64,000 bases of DNA, from NCBI RefSeq assembly GCF_042666655.1, contig NZ_JBHTDE010000009.1, positions 62,001 to 126,000 on the forward strand, read 5' to 3'. Positions 36,784-48,227 of the stretch are shown one piece after another. The stretch's first letter is position 1. The number at the start of each line of letters is the position of its first letter. The translations under genes were made by a program, and so were the position numbers. The notes beneath the pieces were generated by a model. That model was given only the letters and a program-made list of their open reading frames with translations. It did no database searches and was not told the DNA's origin. The stretch comes from Paracraurococcus sp042666655. GTDB lineage: Bacteria; Pseudomonadota; Alphaproteobacteria; Acetobacterales; Acetobacteraceae.

Positions 36784-38238
36784 CTAGCCGATGACGAAGT
36801 CCGACGCCGCCAGGCCGGCGGGCCGGGTGGTCAGCACGGCGAAGTTGACAAGGTCATCGCGCCCGCCGCCGTCCGCGTCGAAGAACAGCCCCCCGCTATC
36901 CGCATCGTACAGGATGCGGTCGTCCGCGGCTTCGGCATCCGACAGCAGGGCGAAGGCCCCGGCGTCGAGCGCCCCGGTGGCGAGCCCGGTGAAGACCGTG
37001 GAATCGAGCAGGATGGTGTCCTCGCCCGCGACGAAGTCGAGGATGCTGTCCGGCGTGGATTCGTGGGCGCCGAAGACGAAGGTGTCGGCGCCGCCGCCAC
37101 CGAGCAGGGAGTCCTGCCCCGCGCCGCCGTCGAGGCTGTCCCCGCCGGCGCCGCCGACCAGGAAGTCGCGGCCGGCCCCGCCGGTGACGGCGTCGTCGCC
37201 CATGCCGGCATTGACATAGGCCGGCCGGTGCTGGCCGCCGAGGTCGATGGTGTCGCCAGCCGAGGTCCCCAGTTGGACCACCTCGAACCGGTCGCCACGC
37301 TGGGTGCCGGCGACCAGGTCGCGCACGTCGAAGCTGCCGCCCTGGGCCGCGGTGAAGGTGATGCCCTCGTCGTCGAAGCGGCTGACCGGGCCGGCCAGCC
37401 CGTCCGCGCCGTCCTCCGCCTGCAGCCGCACGGCCAGCCCGCCATCCTGGTTGGCCAGGGTGCCGGCGTCGTTGGCGCTGCCGTTGCCGACCTCGGCGCT
37501 GGTGAAGGTCAGCCGGACCTGGTCGATATGGCCGTGCTTCACCAGCACCGTGTCGTCGCCGGCGCCGAGGTCGGTCGTGTCCGTCCCGTCGCGCATGGGC
37601 CGGAAGACCGCGACGTCGTCGCCCGCGCCGCCGAGCAGCGAATCGTCGCCGCGGCCACCCTTCAGCCGGTCGTCGCCGGCGCCGCCGACCAGGAAGTCGT
37701 CGCCGCGGCCGCCGGTGATGCTGTCGTTGCCCATCCCGGCATTGATGTAATAGGCATCGCGGCTGCCGGATTCATCGAAGCGGTCGTCGCCGGCGGTGCC
37801 CAGGCTGACCACGTCGAACTGGTCGCCGCGCTGGGTGCCGGCGACCAGGTCACGCACGTCGAAGGTCAGGCCGGGGGTCGCGGCCTTGAAGCTGATGCCC
37901 TCGTCGTCGAAGCGGCTCACCGCACCGGCGAGGCCATCGGCGCCGTCCTCGGCCTGCAGGCGGACCGCGAGGCCGCCATCCTGATTGGCCATGCTGTTGG
38001 CATCGACGGCGCTGCCGTTGCCGACCTCGGCGCTGGTGAAGGTCAGGCGGACCTGGCCGTCGGTGCCCTTGACCAGGACGACGTCGTCACCCTTGCCCAG
38101 GTCCCGTTCCGTCGCCGTGTCCCGCGCGACATCGACCTGCGCGACGTTGTCGCGGCCGCGCCATGCCTCGGCAAGCGGGTTCCCGGCCTTGTGGAACCAC
38201 GAGGCGATCGTCCCGAAATCGAAATTCGTCCAAGCCAT
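36784..38238 (-). CDS. RTX (hemolysin-type) calcium-binding repeat protein
   Basis: 484 acidic residues with glycine/aspartate nonapeptides (GGRGDDFLVGGAGDDRLKGGRGDDSLLGGAGDD-type blocks) that form calcium-binding beta-rolls, and an uncleaved C-terminal secretion-type end (LFFDADGGGRDDLVNF...ASDFVIG). Such proteins leave through type I secretion. No signal peptide. The protein contains two copies of a 177-residue unit (first beginning LGKGDDVVLVK near 38100, second LGAGDDTVLVK at 37569), each with an RTX block and a RLTFTSAEVGNGS domain. GGGAGAGAGAG precedes ATG 38238. No ABC/MFP secretion genes are adjacent. Target unknown. Confidence 0.88.
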   Translation of the reverse strand: MAWTNFDFGTIASWFHKAGNPLAEAWRGRDNVAQVDVARDTATERDLGKGDDVVLVKGTDGQVRLTFTSAEVGNGSAVDANSMANQDGGLAVRLQAEDGADGLAGAVSRFDDEGISFKAATPGLTFDVRDLVAGTQRGDQFDVVSLGTAGDDRFDESGSRDAYYINAGMGNDSITGGRGDDFLVGGAGDDRLKGGRGDDSLLGGAGDDVAVFRPMRDGTDTTDLGAGDDTVLVKHGHIDQVRLTFTSAEVGNGSANDAGTLANQDGGLAVRLQAEDGADGLAGPVSRFDDEGITFTAAQGGSFDVRDLVAGTQRGDRFEVVQLGTSAGDTIDLGGQHRPAYVNAGMGDDAVTGGAGRDFLVGGAGGDSLDGGAGQDSLLGGGGADTFVFGAHESTPDSILDFVAGEDTILLDSTVFTGLATGALDAGAFALLSDAEAADDRILYDADSGGLFFDADGGGRDDLVNFAVLTTRPAGLAASDFVIG

Positions 38239-38619
38239 GCGAGCTCTCTCTCCCGATCGATGGGCTTCTTCCCACCGGACGGGTTACAGCCAGGCAATGC
38301 GCGCGGATGCGGAACGGCGTGGAATTTCCTGCGGAAAAATTCTGCGGCGGCGGACAGAGTTCGATGAAACCTTTGCGGACAGGACGGTCCGGGCTGGCGC
38401 CCCAGGCGCCGCTGCGACGCGTCCGCCCCGCGCAAAGGTGGACGGCGCGTAACCCTGAATTGCGCCTGGTGGCCAGTCTCGGCGACGGGCGCACAGCCGG
38501 CCCGGCCAGCATCCACCCGGTGCCTCGCCGCGGCGCCCACCGATCCGGGTGTTGTCCTGCCCGCCGGCTGCGGCCAGCATGGCGGCCTACCGCGGCGACA
38601 CGCGGGGGAGGAGCGAACC
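38239..38619. promoter_or_regulatory. Divergent promoter region between RTX and SDR genes
   Basis: 381 bases between divergent genes. Less GC-rich around 38325-38375 (TGGAATTTCCTGCGGAAAAA with an internal near-palindrome TTTCCTGCGGAAA). I see no gene here. Confidence 0.4.
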
Positions 38620-39411
38620 ATGGACTTCAACGGCAAGGTCGCCATCGTCACCGGTGGTGCCAACGGGATCGGCGCGGCCGTCGTGCGCGGCTTCGTGCAG
38701 CGCGGCGCCAGGGTTGTCATCGTCGACCGCGATGCGGAGGCCGGCACGGCACTGGCCGCCGAGCTTGGCCGCGCCACCATCTTCCGCGCCGCCGACGTGA
38801 CCCGGGCGGCGGATGTGCAGGCCTATGTGCAGGCGGCGCTCGACACCTTCGGGGCCATCGACTGCTTCCACAACAACGCCGGCATCGAGGGCAAGGTGGC
38901 GCCGACTGCCGAGTACGAAGAGGCGATGTTCGACGCGGTGATGGGCGTCAACGTCAAGGGAGTCTTCCTCGGCCTGCGCCACGTGCTGCCGGTGATGATC
39001 CGCCAGGAGAGCGGCGCGGTGGTGAACACGGCGTCCATCGCCGGGCTGGTCGGCACCGCGGGGATGCCGGCCTATGTCGCGTCCAAGCATGCGGTGATCG
39101 GGCTGACCAAGGTGGCAGCGGCCGAGGTCGGCAAGTCCGGCATCCGGGTGAACGCCGTCTGCCCCGGGCCGATCGCCACCCGCATGGTGCAGGACATCGC
39201 CCGGCAGGTCTCCCCCAACAACCCGGACAGCGTGGAGGAACGCTACTCGGCCGGCCTGCCGCTGCGCCGCTACGGCACGGCGGAGGAGGTGGCAAACCTG
39301 GTGCTGTTCCTGTGCAGCGGCCTCGCCAGCAACATCACCGGGGCGCAGTACGTGGTGGACGGCGGGCGGACCGCGGCGCCGGTCGGCATCTCGCAGGGCA
39401 GCACCGGCTAG
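38620..39411 (+). CDS. Short-chain dehydrogenase/reductase (classical SDR)
   Basis: 263 residues with TGGANGIGAAVV (NAD(P)-binding TGxxxGxG), the NNAG motif, Ser of the triad in NTASIAG, YVASK (catalytic Tyr and Lys), and PGPIATRM. Asp after the second strand (VVIVDRD) suggests NAD(H). Substrate unknown; the CoA transferase downstream suggests an alcohol or hydroxy-acid in a degradative route. An AGG-rich GGGGGAGGAGCGA directly precedes the ATG. Confidence 0.9.
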   Translation: MDFNGKVAIVTGGANGIGAAVVRGFVQRGARVVIVDRDAEAGTALAAELGRATIFRAADVTRAADVQAYVQAALDTFGAIDCFHNNAGIEGKVAPTAEYEEAMFDAVMGVNVKGVFLGLRHVLPVMIRQESGAVVNTASIAGLVGTAGMPAYVASKHAVIGLTKVAAAEVGKSGIRVNAVCPGPIATRMVQDIARQVSPNNPDSVEERYSAGLPLRRYGTAEEVANLVLFLCSGLASNITGAQYVVDGGRTAAPVGISQGSTG

Positions 39412-39429
39412 GCGCTGGTTGCGCAGCAC

Positions 39430-39578
39430 AGGAAGGCTGGGGAGGAAGTATCGCTCCTGGACCCACCTCCATCTTGGCGGCTTGGCATCCGCCGCGCGGC
39501 CGGTGCGGCTCGGAAGAAGAAAGCCAAAGGGACACTCACGTTCGGGGAGGGAATGCTTGTCCCTCCCCAAGCTTTCCT
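39430..39578 (+). repeat. Palindromic intergenic element, copy 1
   Basis: About 149 bases whose ends are inverted copies of AGGAAGGCTGGGGAGG (right end, read in reverse, AGGAAAGCTTGGGGAGGG). The middle has GGCTTGGCATCCGCCGCGCGGC and AGAAAGCCAAAGGG. A related element in the same orientation lies at 50752-50904. Non-coding and MITE/REP-like. Here it separates the SDR gene from the CoA transferase gene. Confidence 0.7.
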
Positions 39579-39606
39579 GCCTGCCACAGCAACGGGAAAA
39601 ACACCG

Positions 39607-40803
39607 ATGACCGGGATCTTCAGCGGGCTGCGGGTGATCGACGCCGCCAGCTATGTCGCCGGCCCCTCGGCCGCCACCATCCTCGGCGATTTCGGCGCCG
39701 AGGTGATCAAGCTGGAGCCGCCGGGCGGCGACGCCTACCGCGCCCTGGCCAGCGCGCCCGGCCAGCCGCGCGGCGAGACCGACTACCCATGGGTGCTGGA
39801 CAACCGCGGCAAGCGCGGCCTGATGCTCGACCTGAAGCGGCCGGAAGCACAGACCGTGCTGCACCGGCTGGTCGCCACCACCGATGTCTTCGTCACGAAT
39901 GCGGTTCCCCGCCTGCGCCCCGGGCTCGGCATCGCGCCCGAGGCGCTGGCGGCCATCAACCCGCGGCTGATCTACGCCGCGCTGACCGCCTATGGAGAGT
40001 GCGGGCCGGAAGCCGACAAGACCGGTTTCGATGCCACCGCCTATTGGGCGCGCAGCGGGCTGATGGACCTGGTGCGGGCCGATGCCGGCGCGGCGCCGGG
40101 CCGCTCCGTCGCCGGGATGGGCGACCACCCGACCGGGATGGCGCTCTACGGCGCGATCGTCACCGCGCTGTACCGGCGCGAACGCACGGGCCAGGGCGGC
40201 TTCGTGCATGTCGCGCTGCTGGAGGCCGGGCTCTGGTCGAACGGCTTCATGGTGCAGGCGGCGCTGGACGGCGCCCGCTTCATCCCCCGCCCGCCGCGCG
40301 ACCAGGCCCCCAATGCGCTGGGCAACCTGTACCGGGCCGGCTGCGGCCGATGGTTCCTGCTGGCGCTGCTGAACGAGCCGCGGCAATGGCCGGCGCTGCT
40401 GCGGGTGTTGGGCGACCCGGCCTGGGGCACCGACCCGCGCTTCGCCACCCAGCCGCTGCGGCGGGAGCATGCGCGGGCGCTGATCGCCTTGATGGACGAG
40501 GCCTTCGCCGCGCGCGACCTGGACGAATGGCGTCCGCTGCTGGATGCCGCCGGCCTGACCTTCGACGCGGTGACGACGACGCAGGAGGCCGCGGCCTCGC
40601 CCCAGGCCCGCGCCACCGGCGCCATCAGGCCGACCGCCGCCGGCGGCTGGACCGTGGACAGCCCGCTGCATATCGATGGCGAGGTCAAGGCGCCGGCCAC
40701 CCCGCCGCCGGCGCCCGGCGCCGATACCGACGCGATCCTGGCCGAGTTGGGCCATGCCCCGTCGGAGATCGCGCGGCTGCGAGCGGCCGGCGCGCTGGGC
40801 TGA
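39607..40803 (+). CDS. Class III CoA transferase (CaiB/BaiF family)
   Basis: 398 residues; class III CoA transferases move CoA between a carboxylic acid and an acyl-CoA through an Asp-linked intermediate. Visible features: GLRVIDAASYVAGPSAATILGDFGAEVIKLEPP, DNRGKRGLMLDLK, the catalytic Asp in GMGDHPTGM (~residue 178), and a domain swap region ending AELGHAPSEIARLRAAGALG. Start ATG 39607, closest to the first beta strand; the open frame upstream runs into the repeat element. Substrate not inferable. Confidence 0.9.
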   Translation: MTGIFSGLRVIDAASYVAGPSAATILGDFGAEVIKLEPPGGDAYRALASAPGQPRGETDYPWVLDNRGKRGLMLDLKRPEAQTVLHRLVATTDVFVTNAVPRLRPGLGIAPEALAAINPRLIYAALTAYGECGPEADKTGFDATAYWARSGLMDLVRADAGAAPGRSVAGMGDHPTGMALYGAIVTALYRRERTGQGGFVHVALLEAGLWSNGFMVQAALDGARFIPRPPRDQAPNALGNLYRAGCGRWFLLALLNEPRQWPALLRVLGDPAWGTDPRFATQPLRREHARALIALMDEAFAARDLDEWRPLLDAAGLTFDAVTTTQEAAASPQARATGAIRPTAAGGWTVDSPLHIDGEVKAPATPPPAPGADTDAILAELGHAPSEIARLRAAGALG

Positions 40804-41772
40804 TCAGACCGCCACCGGCGCGCCGCCGGCGGCGACCGAGCGCACGATCGCCTCGAAGCAGGCGACCGTCGCCACCGCCTCCTCGGGCGGCAGCGGATAG
40901 GGCGTGCCGCCCGCCGCCGCTGCGGCGAAGGCCGCCAGCTCGGCGCGCAGCGTGTCGACCGGGGCGAAGCCGATGCGCTCGGGCTCCCGCCCGTCCTGCC
41001 GCAGGATGATCTCGGTGTCGCTCACCGTCTCGACGCTGGCGCGGTCGCCGAAGACATGGACCCGCCAGTAGCGCGGCGTCGCCCGCACCGCGGCCAGCGT
41101 GCCGGAGATGCCGCTGGCGAATTCCAGCAGGACCGAGAGGCTGTCGAGCGCGCCCGGCGCCGGCTTCTGCACGGTCAGCTGCGTCAAGACCCGGCGCGCC
41201 GGGCCGACCAGGTTGGTGAAGGCGTCCAGCACGTGCACGCCGGTGCCGGTCAGCCCGCCGGCCGGCGATTCCGCCGGGTCGGCCCGCCAGGGCGCGAAAT
41301 TCTGCGACGAGTTCAGGTTGCTCGAATGGCCCTCGATGTGCAGCAGGCGGCCAAGCCGGCCCTCGGCGATGATCGCCTTCATCGCCTGGATGGTCGGCAG
41401 GAAGCGACGGTTGTGGCCGATCGCCAGCGGCACGCCGGCGGCACGGCAGGCCTCGACCGCGGCGACGGCCTCGGCGCGCGTCAGGGTCAGCGGCTTCTCG
41501 CAGAAGACCGGCCGCCCGGCCGCCGCCACGGCCCGGATCTGCGCCAGATGCGCGCTATGCGGCGTGGCGAGCACCACGGCCTGCACCCCGGGGTCGGCCA
41601 GCATGGCATCCAGGCTGGTGGAGAAGCGCAGGCCGTATTGCGCGGCAACCGGGGCGCCGGCCGCGGCATGCCGCGCCACGCCATGGACGAAGCGGAGCCC
41701 GGGCAGGTCCCGGGCCGCTTCGAGCAGCATGCCTCCCCACCAGCCCAGGCCGACGATTCCCGCGGTGACCAT
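40804..41772 (-). CDS. Gfo/Idh/MocA-family oxidoreductase
   Basis: 322 residues, N-terminal Rossmann fold (GIVGLGWWGGMLLEAA), the CEKPLTLT motif with catalytic Lys, and a C-terminal alpha/beta domain with HVLDAFTNLVG. NAD(P)-dependent oxidation of a sugar or polyol-like substrate is typical. It is the last gene in a seven-gene minus-strand operon, eight bases after the aldolase gene. The CoA-transferase end is convergent and only 0 bases away. Confidence 0.88.
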   Translation of the reverse strand: MVTAGIVGLGWWGGMLLEAARDLPGLRFVHGVARHAAAGAPVAAQYGLRFSTSLDAMLADPGVQAVVLATPHSAHLAQIRAVAAAGRPVFCEKPLTLTRAEAVAAVEACRAAGVPLAIGHNRRFLPTIQAMKAIIAEGRLGRLLHIEGHSSNLNSSQNFAPWRADPAESPAGGLTGTGVHVLDAFTNLVGPARRVLTQLTVQKPAPGALDSLSVLLEFASGISGTLAAVRATPRYWRVHVFGDRASVETVSDTEIILRQDGREPERIGFAPVDTLRAELAAFAAAAAGGTPYPLPPEEAVATVACFEAIVRSVAAGGAPVAV

Positions 41773-41780
41773 GCCGCGCG

Positions 41781-42719
41781 TCAGGCCGGCGCCAGCCGCG
41801 CCCGCGCATCGGTGCGGCCGAGCCGCGCCAGCAGGTACTCGACCTCCGCCACCGCCTTCGCGCCGAGCTTGCCGCCCGGCGCGCGCTGTGCGGCGGAGCC
41901 GATGATGCCGCGCCGCGCCAGCACGTATTTCCGCACCGCGAGGCCGAGGCCGAATTGCTGCTCATACCGGATCAGCGGCAGATGCGCGTCGAACAGGTCA
42001 TGCGCCGCGTCGCGCTCGCCGGCTGCCGAGAGCCGCACGAGGTCGACCAGCATGTCGGGGAAGGCATAGCCGGTCATCGCGCCGTCGGCGCCGCGCTCCA
42101 TCTCGAAATCCAGGAACAGGCCGCCATTGCCGCAGAGGATGGAGATAGGCCGCATCGAGCCTTCCGCGGTGTAGCCGCGCAAGGTGCTGATCTTCTCGAG
42201 GCCCGGCCAGTCCTCGTGCTTCAGCATGACGCAGGAAGGGTTGTCCTGGACGATGCGGCGGATGACGCCGGGCGTCATCTGCACCTGGAAGAGCAGCGGG
42301 TAGTCCTGCAAGACGAAGGGGACGTCGGTACCGATCGCCTGCACCGCCTGGGCATAGTAGCCGGTGATCTGGTCGTCGGTGCGCAGCGTGCTGGGCGGCG
42401 CGATCATCACGCCGGCCGCACCTGCCTCCATCGAGCCCCGCGCCAGCGCCCGCATGGCAGCGAAACCGGGGGCGGAGACGCCGACGATGATCTTCGCCTC
42501 CCCCGCCCGCTTGATGATCCGCCGGCTGATCGCCAGCGACTCCGCCTGGTCCAGCTTCGGCGCCTCGCCCATCACGCCGAGGATGGTCATGCCCTCGCAG
42601 CCGGCTTCGAGGAAGAAGTCGGTCATGCGGTCGGTGCTGGCCTCGTCGATCCGGCCATCGTCGTGGAAGGGCGTCGGCGCGATGACATAGACGCCCTTCG
42701 CGGATTCATCGAGACGCAT
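41781..42719 (-). CDS. DapA/NanA-superfamily class I aldolase
   Basis: 312 residues, TIM barrel of the dihydrodipicolinate synthase family: GVYVIAPTPFHDDGRID, GCEGMTILGVMGEAPKL (GxxGE), VLQDYPL (Tyr), MLKHEDWPG (Schiff-base Lys). The surrounding catabolic genes make lysine biosynthesis unlikely; a hydratase-aldolase or keto-acid aldolase is more plausible. GGGAG lies before ATG 42719; the frame also has an earlier ATG (42740) that would overlap the acyl-CoA dehydrogenase stop. Confidence 0.88.
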   Translation of the reverse strand: MRLDESAKGVYVIAPTPFHDDGRIDEASTDRMTDFFLEAGCEGMTILGVMGEAPKLDQAESLAISRRIIKRAGEAKIIVGVSAPGFAAMRALARGSMEAGAAGVMIAPPSTLRTDDQITGYYAQAVQAIGTDVPFVLQDYPLLFQVQMTPGVIRRIVQDNPSCVMLKHEDWPGLEKISTLRGYTAEGSMRPISILCGNGGLFLDFEMERGADGAMTGYAFPDMLVDLVRLSAAGERDAAHDLFDAHLPLIRYEQQFGLGLAVRKYVLARRGIIGSAAQRAPGGKLGAKAVAEVEYLLARLGRTDARARLAPA

Positions 42720-42732
42720 GCGTGGAACTCCC

Positions 42733-43869
42733 TCAGGCAACCTGGTCGGCCAGCCGGTCCAGATGCGTCGCAGTATCGCCGAACATGTGCTCGATCACCA
42801 TCACCCGGCGGAAGAAATGGCCGACGGCGTATTCCTCCGTCATGCCGATCCCGCCATGCAGCTGCACCGCGTTCTGCGACACGAAGCGCCCGGCCTGGCC
42901 GATGCCGACCTTGGCCATGGAGATGCTGCGGGCGCGCTCGGCCGCATCCTCCTCCTCCAGCGACATGGTCGCCAGCATGGCCATCGAGCGGCCCTGTTCC
43001 ATCGCCACCAGCATCTCCGCCGCGCGGTGCTGCAGCGCCTGGTTGTCGCCGATCGGCTTGCCGAATTGCTGGCGGGTCTTGAGGTAATCGAGCGTCATGG
43101 CCTGCATCGCCTCCATGGTGCCGATCACCTCGGCGCCGGTGGCGGCGATGCCGGCCTCGACCACCCGCTCGATCACCGGCAGGGCGTGGTCGCGCTCGCC
43201 CAGCAGCGCGTCGCGCGGCACCCGGACGCCGCTGAGGGAAAGCTCCGCCGCCCGCGTTCCGTCGCGCAGCGTGTAGCCGCGCCGTGCCAGGCCCGGTGCC
43301 TTGGCATCCACCAGGAAGAGCGAGATGCCCTCGATATCGTCCCGGCCGCCCGAGGTGCGGGCCGAGACGATCAGCCGGTCGGCGCAGTCGCCGTGCAGCA
43401 CGACGCTTTTGGCGCCTTCCAGCACGAAGCCCTCGGCACTGGGCTTCGCCGTGGTCAGGATGTCGGTCAGGTCGTAGCGCGCCTGCCGCTCGTAATGCGC
43501 GAAGGCGAGCTTCATGCTGCCGGCGGCGACCTCCGGCAGGATCTCGCCCTGCTGCGCCTCGGTGCCGGCCAGGCGCAGCGCGGTGACGCCCAGCACCACG
43601 GTGGCGAGGTAAGGCTCCAGCACCAGGTGCCGGCCGAAGGCCTGCATCAGCAGCATGACATCGACCGGGCCGCCGCCGAAGCCGCCGTAATCCTCGGGGA
43701 TCGGCAGGCCGAGCAGGCCGAGCTCGGCATACTGGCTCCAGAGCTTCTCGCTGTAGCCCGCCGGGGTCTTCAGCAGGGCCTTGCGCTGCTCGAAGCCGTA
43801 TTCGGCCGCCAGCAGGCGGGTGACGCTGTCGCCCAGCAGGCGCTGGTCGTCGGTGAGATCGAAGTCCAT
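42733..43869 (-). CDS. Acyl-CoA dehydrogenase (second of a pair)
   Basis: 378 residues of the acyl-CoA dehydrogenase fold: N-terminal helical domain, central barrel, C-terminal helices with QLHGGIGMTEEYAVGHFFRR. FAD-dependent alpha,beta-oxidation of an acyl-CoA. Its ATG shares a base with the stop of the other acyl-CoA dehydrogenase gene, so they are coupled and may form a heteromer as in steroid-degradation ACAD pairs (inference). The usual catalytic Glu position near the middle of the C-terminal domain is not certain by eye. Confidence 0.9.
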   Translation of the reverse strand: MDFDLTDDQRLLGDSVTRLLAAEYGFEQRKALLKTPAGYSEKLWSQYAELGLLGLPIPEDYGGFGGGPVDVMLLMQAFGRHLVLEPYLATVVLGVTALRLAGTEAQQGEILPEVAAGSMKLAFAHYERQARYDLTDILTTAKPSAEGFVLEGAKSVVLHGDCADRLIVSARTSGGRDDIEGISLFLVDAKAPGLARRGYTLRDGTRAAELSLSGVRVPRDALLGERDHALPVIERVVEAGIAATGAEVIGTMEAMQAMTLDYLKTRQQFGKPIGDNQALQHRAAEMLVAMEQGRSMAMLATMSLEEEDAAERARSISMAKVGIGQAGRFVSQNAVQLHGGIGMTEEYAVGHFFRRVMVIEHMFGDTATHLDRLADQVA

Positions 43870-45074
43870 TACAGCCCCAGCACCGCTTTGTTCAGGATGT
43901 TCTTCTGGATCTCGTTGGTGCCGCCATAGATCGAGGCGGCCCGCAGCATGAGATAGGCCGGCGCCATCTGCGGCGCCCATTCCGGGCCGATGGCGGGCTC
44001 GTTGGCGAAGGCCGCCAGCTCCTGCTGCCAGACCGGCATGGCCTGCGGCCCGCCGACATCCATCACCAGCTCGCTGCTCGCCTGCAGCAGCTCCGTCCCC
44101 TTGATCTTCAGCACCGAGGAGAGCGGGTCCGGCCGGTTGCCGCCGGCCTTGGCGAAGGCCGAGACGACGCGAAGCTGGGTGATCTCCAGCGCCTTCATGT
44201 CGACCTCGATCTGGGCGACGCGGGCGCGGAAGTTGCGATCCTCGATCAGCGGCTTGCCGTTCATCCGCACCTCGCGCGCCACCTCCTTCGCGTAGCGCAC
44301 GCGTTCCTTCGACTTGCCGAGCCGGGCGATGCCGGTGCGCTCGTTGCCCAGCAGGTACTTGGCGACGCTCCAGCCCTTGTTCTCCTCGCCGACCAGGTTT
44401 GCCACCGGCACGCGCACGTCGGTGAAGAAGACCTCGTTCAGGTGGTGGCTGCCGTCGATCGAGATGATCGGCCGCACCTCGATCCCCGGCGTCTTCATGT
44501 CGATCAGCAGGAAGGAGATTCCCTCCTGCCGCTTCGCCGCCGTGGGGTCGGTGCGCACCAGGCAGAAGCACCAGTCGGCGTTGTGCGCCGTGCTGGTCCA
44601 GATCTTCTGGCCGTTGACGACGTAGTGGTCGCCGTCCCGCTTCGCCGCGGTGCGCAGGCTGGCGAGGTCGGACCCGGCGCCGGGCTCGGAGAAGCCCTGG
44701 CACCACCAGTCGTCGAGGTTCCGGGCGCGCGGCAGGAAGTGGTTCTTCTGCGCCTCGGTGCCGAACTGGATCAGCACCGGGCCGAGCATGGTGATGTTGA
44801 AGGACAGCATCTCCGGCGCCGGGGCCGAGAGGTTCTCCTCGAGGAAGATCATCCGCTGGATCGCGGTCCAGCCCGGGCCGCCATACTCCTTCGGCCAGGA
44901 GAAGGCCGCCCAGCCCTGCGCGTTGAGGATACGCATCCAGGCGATGGTGTCCTGCTTGCGCGGCGGGTAGCCGAGCCGCATCCGCTCGCGGATCTCGGCC
45001 GGCAGGTTGTCCCGGATGAAGCCGCGGACTTCCTCGCGGAAGGCGGTCTCCTCGGGGGTGAATCGCAGGTCCAT
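43869..45074 (-). CDS. Acyl-CoA dehydrogenase (first of a pair)
   Basis: 401 residues with the features of large-substrate FadE-like enzymes: WPKEYGGPGWTAIQRMIFLEE, WCQGFSEPGAGSDLASLRT, GQKIWTSTAHNADWCFCLVRT and the C-terminal SIYGGTNEIQKNIL. Good GGAGGAG before ATG 45074. Follows the FadJ-like gene by a 71-base gap and overlaps the second dehydrogenase gene. Electrons would go to ETF and quinone. Confidence 0.92.
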   Translation of the reverse strand: MDLRFTPEETAFREEVRGFIRDNLPAEIRERMRLGYPPRKQDTIAWMRILNAQGWAAFSWPKEYGGPGWTAIQRMIFLEENLSAPAPEMLSFNITMLGPVLIQFGTEAQKNHFLPRARNLDDWWCQGFSEPGAGSDLASLRTAAKRDGDHYVVNGQKIWTSTAHNADWCFCLVRTDPTAAKRQEGISFLLIDMKTPGIEVRPIISIDGSHHLNEVFFTDVRVPVANLVGEENKGWSVAKYLLGNERTGIARLGKSKERVRYAKEVAREVRMNGKPLIEDRNFRARVAQIEVDMKALEITQLRVVSAFAKAGGNRPDPLSSVLKIKGTELLQASSELVMDVGGPQAMPVWQQELAAFANEPAIGPEWAPQMAPAYLMLRAASIYGGTNEIQKNILNKAVLGL

Positions 45075-45145
45075 GGTCCGTTCTCCTCCAAATCTTCGAG
45101 CCGGAGATTCACGCCCTGCGTGTGTCCACGCAGGACGATCGCAGG

Positions 45146-47242
<2,097 letters not shown>

Positions 47243-47258
47243 CGCTTCGTCCCTTCCC

Positions 47259-48227
47259 TTATCCGGCCGCAGCACCGGAGCGTTCGACGACGCCGCGCCA
47301 GCGGATGATCTCGCGTCCCACGAATTCCTGCAGCGGCGCGCCGGAGAGCATCAGCGGCGTGCTGCCGCCGGCCGCCAGCGCCTGCACCACGCGCGGCTCC
47401 GCCATCGCCGCCGCCAGCCCGGCCGTCAGCCGCGCCGCCACCGGCGCCGGAATCGCCGCGGGCGCGATGATGGCGGACCAGCTGTCGGTCACCGCGCCGG
47501 GCAGCCCGGCCTCGGCGATCGATGGCACTTCCGGCAGCACCGGCAGCCGCGCCGGGCCGGTGGTCGCCAGCGGGCGCAGGCGGTCGCCCTCGATATGGCC
47601 GCGCGTGGCGACCAGGTAGTCGAACATGATGTCGACGCGGCCGGCGACCAGGTCGTTCAGCGCCGGCGCGCTGCCCTGGTAGGGCACATGCGTCAGCCTG
47701 ACGCCAGCCTCCCCCTGGAACAGCTCGGCCGCCATATGCGTGCCGGTGCCGACGCCGGAGGTGGCGAAGGTCAGCTCGCCCGGCCGCTGCTTCGCCAGGG
47801 CGATCAGCGCGCCGAGGTCGCGGAAGGGCCGGCCGGGATGACACAGGAGCAGCAGCGGCGTCTGCGTCAGGCCGTGCAGGGGGACGAAGTCGCGCAGCGG
47901 GTCGTAGCGCGTGCCCTTGTAGAGCACCGGGTTGGTCGCCAGCGTCCCCTGCGTGCCGTAGAGGATGGTATAGCCGTCCGGCGCGGCACGCGCCGCGGCC
48001 TCCGTCCCGATGCTGCCGCCGGCGCCGGGGCGGTTCTCCACCACCACCGGCTGGCCGAGCTGCGTGCCCAGCCCCTGTGCCACCAGCCGCGCCGAGGTGT
48101 CGGTGATGCCGCCGGGCGGGAAGGGCACGATCCAGCTGATCGACCGCGTCGGCCAGGCCTGGGCGGCGCCCGACCGCGCCGCCAGCAGCGACGGCACGGC
48201 GAGCAGGAGGGAACGGCGCCGCATCAT
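47259..48227 (-). CDS. Bug/TctC-family periplasmic substrate-binding protein
   Basis: 322 residues with an N-terminal export signal (RRRSLLLAVPSLLAARSGAAQA) and Bug features: WPTRSISWIVPFPPGGITDTSARLVA, VVVENRPGAGGSIGTEAAARA, PDGYTILYG, GYL-x-THVPYQGSAPALNDLVAGRVDIMFD. Bug proteins capture carboxylates, often for tripartite tricarboxylate transporters, but no TctA/TctB genes are in the window. Overlaps the previous Bug gene by ATGA; likely reports or delivers the substrate of this catabolic operon. Confidence 0.92.
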   Translation of the reverse strand: MMRRRSLLLAVPSLLAARSGAAQAWPTRSISWIVPFPPGGITDTSARLVAQGLGTQLGQPVVVENRPGAGGSIGTEAAARAAPDGYTILYGTQGTLATNPVLYKGTRYDPLRDFVPLHGLTQTPLLLLCHPGRPFRDLGALIALAKQRPGELTFATSGVGTGTHMAAELFQGEAGVRLTHVPYQGSAPALNDLVAGRVDIMFDYLVATRGHIEGDRLRPLATTGPARLPVLPEVPSIAEAGLPGAVTDSWSAIIAPAAIPAPVAARLTAGLAAAMAEPRVVQALAAGGSTPLMLSGAPLQEFVGREIIRWRGVVERSGAAAG

